From assembly GCA_003508835.1 (NCBI GenBank), contig PUFA01000164.1:744001-808000 (forward strand): a stretch of DNA of 64,000 nucleotides, given 5' to 3'. Shown here in pieces: positions 62,060 through 64,000 of this stretch (position 1 is the first letter of the stretch; every line of letters starts with the position of its first letter). The DNA comes from Eonycteris spelaea. Lineage: Eukaryota > Chordata > Mammalia > Chiroptera > Pteropodidae. The notes beneath the pieces are model-generated. The model was not told the DNA's origin, did no database searches, and was given only the letters and a program-made list of their open reading frames with translations. The position numbers were made by a program, and so were the translations under genes.

Positions 62060-64000
62060 TTTTATAAATCTTTTAAAAATATTTATTTTTTATGATAACA
62101 TTGGTTAACAAAAATCCAAGAAATTTCAGCTGCTACATTTTAACAATAAGGCATATTATATGCTTACACTGTGTGTTCACCTCCCATAGTAGATTTCTTT
62201 CTGTCACCACATATTTGACCCCTTTTACTCCATCTGCATACCTCCTCCTATTACCCACTACCCTCTGGTAACCAATAACTAAGTCTATGTCCATGATACT
62301 GTTGTCTTGTTCATTTGTTGCTTTTAGGTTTATATCCCACATATAAGTGTTATCATGTGATTTTCAGCTTTTTCTGTCTGGCTTATTTCGTTAGCATGAT
62401 TTATCTTGAGCTCCATCCATGTTGTTGCAAATGACAATATTTCATCTCTTCTTATGGCTGAGTAATATTCCATTGTATATGTGTACCACAGCTTCTTTTA
62501 GCCAACATTTATGTAGAACACTTCGGTTGCTTCCATGTCTTGGCCACTGTGACTAATACCTGCTGTGCATCGATGTGCAAAATATCTTGGATATGGGTTT
62601 TGATCTTCAGGTAAATACTCAGCAGAGGAATTGCTGGATCAATTCTTAGTTTTTTTTGAGAACCTGCATACTGTATTCCATTCCAATTTTGCAGTCCTAC
62701 CAGCAGTGTATGAGGGTTCCTGTTTCTCTGCATCCTCTCCAACATTTGTTATACTTGTCCTGTTGATTATAGCTATCTCTAAAAGTGTGAGATGGTAACT
62801 CGTTGTGGTTTGATTTGTATTTCCCTAATAGCAGTAATGTTGGGCATCTTTTCAATATTTGTTGACCATTTGTATGTCCTCTAGGGAGAAGTGTCTATTC
62901 AGGTCCTTTGCCCATTTTTTTGATTTGATCATTTGGTTTTTTGTTGTTATTGAGTCATATGAGTTCTTTGTATATTTTAGATATTAGACCCTTATGGAGG
63001 TGTTGCATGCAAATATGTTTCCCATTTGGATGGTTGTCTTTGACCTTGTTGACGATTTCTTTTGCTGAACAGAAGCTTTTTAGTTTGATGTAGTCCCATT
63101 CATTTATTTTTGCCCTTCCCTTGCTTTGAAGTCAAATTCATAAACTTCTGTAAGTCCAAGGTCCTTGAGTTTAGTTCCTATGTTTTCTTCTATACATTTT
63201 ATTGTTTCAGGTCTATATTTAGGTCCTTAATCCATTTGAGTTAATTTTGGTGGTAGTGATAGACAACAGTCTAGTTTCATTCTTTTGCAGGTGGCTTTTC
63301 AGTTTTCCCAGCACCATTTATTGAAGAGGCTTTTCTTTCTCACTGTATTTTGTGGCTTTTTTGTTGAAAATTATTTGCCCATATAAATATGGTTTACTTC
63401 TGGACTCTCGATTCTGTTCCACTGGTCCATGTGTCTGTTTTGTTGCCAATACCATGCTGTTTTGATTACGTCTCTTTGTAGTATAATTTGAAGTGGGCAG
63501 AGTGATGCCTCCAGCCTCATTCTTTTTTCTCAGGATGGCTTTGGCAATTTGGGGTCTTTTGTGCTTCCATACAAATCTGATGATTTTTTGTTCTATTTCT
63601 TTAAAAAATGCAATGGGATTTTGATGGGATTGCATTAAATCTGTATAATGCTTTAGGTAAAAGTCATTTTAACTATGTTGATTCTTCCAATCCAAGAACA
63701 CGAAATATCTTTCCATTTCTTTGTATCTTCTTCGATTTCTTTTAATAGGGTCTTGTAGTTTTCATTATATAGGTCCTTCACATGTTTTGTTAGATTTATT
63801 CCTAGGTATTTTATTCTTTTTGTTGCAATTGCAAAAGGAATTATTTTTTCCACTTCTTTTTCTGACACTTCATTATTAGAGTATAGGAATGCTATGGATT
63901 TTTGAATGTTGATTTTGTATCCAGAGACTTTACTGTATTTGCTTATTGTTTCTAGTAGTGTTCTTGTGGAGTCTTTAGGGTTTTCTATATAGAGAATCAT
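62060..64000 (-). mobile_element. L1 3' half, antisense, continues past window
   Basis: 3'UTR (62060-62480) with 'taacattggttaacaaaaatcc', 'cactgtgtgttcacctccc' and 'gtctggcttatttcgttagcatgat', then ORF2 from the C-terminus (62509) to the window edge. It is the least decayed L1 in the window. A large share of ORF2 and all of ORF1 would lie beyond 64000 if the copy is full length. Confidence 0.93.
62500..64000 (-). pseudogene. L1 ORF2 remnant (partial)
   Basis: ORF2 encodes the L1 endonuclease and reverse transcriptase. Here only the part after the RT active site is present: [20 protein letters not shown] at the window edge is what normally follows the FADD motif directly. Next come [19 protein letters not shown] and [20 protein letters not shown]. 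After a frameshift near 63640 come [20 protein letters not shown] and EAGGITLP. After more stops comes the C-terminal IDPAIPLLSIYLK and VAKTWKQPKCST (62509-62745). Three open pieces lie in three frames, so the copy is inactive. Confidence 0.92.

Noticed and set aside
1..64000. CRISPR arrays, operons, prophage or bacterial features
   Set aside because: All recognised elements are mammalian interspersed repeats; no regular spacer arrays or bacterial gene layout occur.

Overview
This is a window of mammalian nuclear DNA. It is AT-rich and dominated by interspersed repeats: LINE-1 pieces, L2, MIR, hAT-Charlie and Tigger DNA transposons and MaLR-type LTR pieces. I find no intact host protein-coding gene in it. 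None of the open frames I examined has exon-like flanks, and most lie inside repeats or low-complexity tracts. MIR, L2, MER5/MER1-like elements and MLT1-like LTRs place it in a placental mammal. Alu, B1/B2, ruminant BovB and carnivore tRNA-Lys SINEs are not apparent. The L1 3' ends (57.7 kb, 62.1 kb) look to me like those of bat genomes, and a 5S-rRNA-derived retrocopy at 22.75-22.88 kb also fits, because 5S-derived SINEs are known from fruit bats. A bat is therefore my best guess, at roughly even odds; this is inference, not proof.

Layout. 0-10 kb: intergenic DNA with MIR, L2, a 270-bp polypurine tract, an (AT)n tract, a MER2/Tigger-like MITE (6.43-6.74 kb) and a MER1-like hAT element (7.06-7.28 kb). 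10.8-14.0 kb: an antisense L1 with GC-rich 5'UTR, ORF1 and 3' end, missing nearly all of ORF2. 15.1-16.2 kb: two neighbouring copies of one old repeat. 18.1-20.1 kb: a decayed Tigger (pogo) transposon with recognisable transposase. 22.7 kb: the 5S retrocopy. 23-33 kb: mostly unassigned AT-rich DNA. 33.6-35.6 kb: a probable processed pseudogene on the minus strand with a CpG-rich 5' end. 36-43 kb: L2, L1, MIR and MaLR pieces. 47.1-49.6 kb: a second, older ORF1-only L1. 51.3-52.6 kb: two head-to-tail L1 3' ends on the plus strand. 55.3-56.3 kb: repeat-free sequence with a perfect 11-bp inverted repeat, a candidate conserved noncoding element. 57.7-64.0 kb: three antisense L1 3' fragments; the last runs off the window with a partly open ORF2.

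No genes act together here. The biology on show is retrotransposition and DNA-transposon decay. The most interesting points are the 5S-derived element with clear target-site duplication, the recurrent ORF2-less L1 structure, the CpG-rich retropseudogene and the palindromic noncoding block near 55.9 kb. I saw nothing that amounts to a new enzymatic or defence system.
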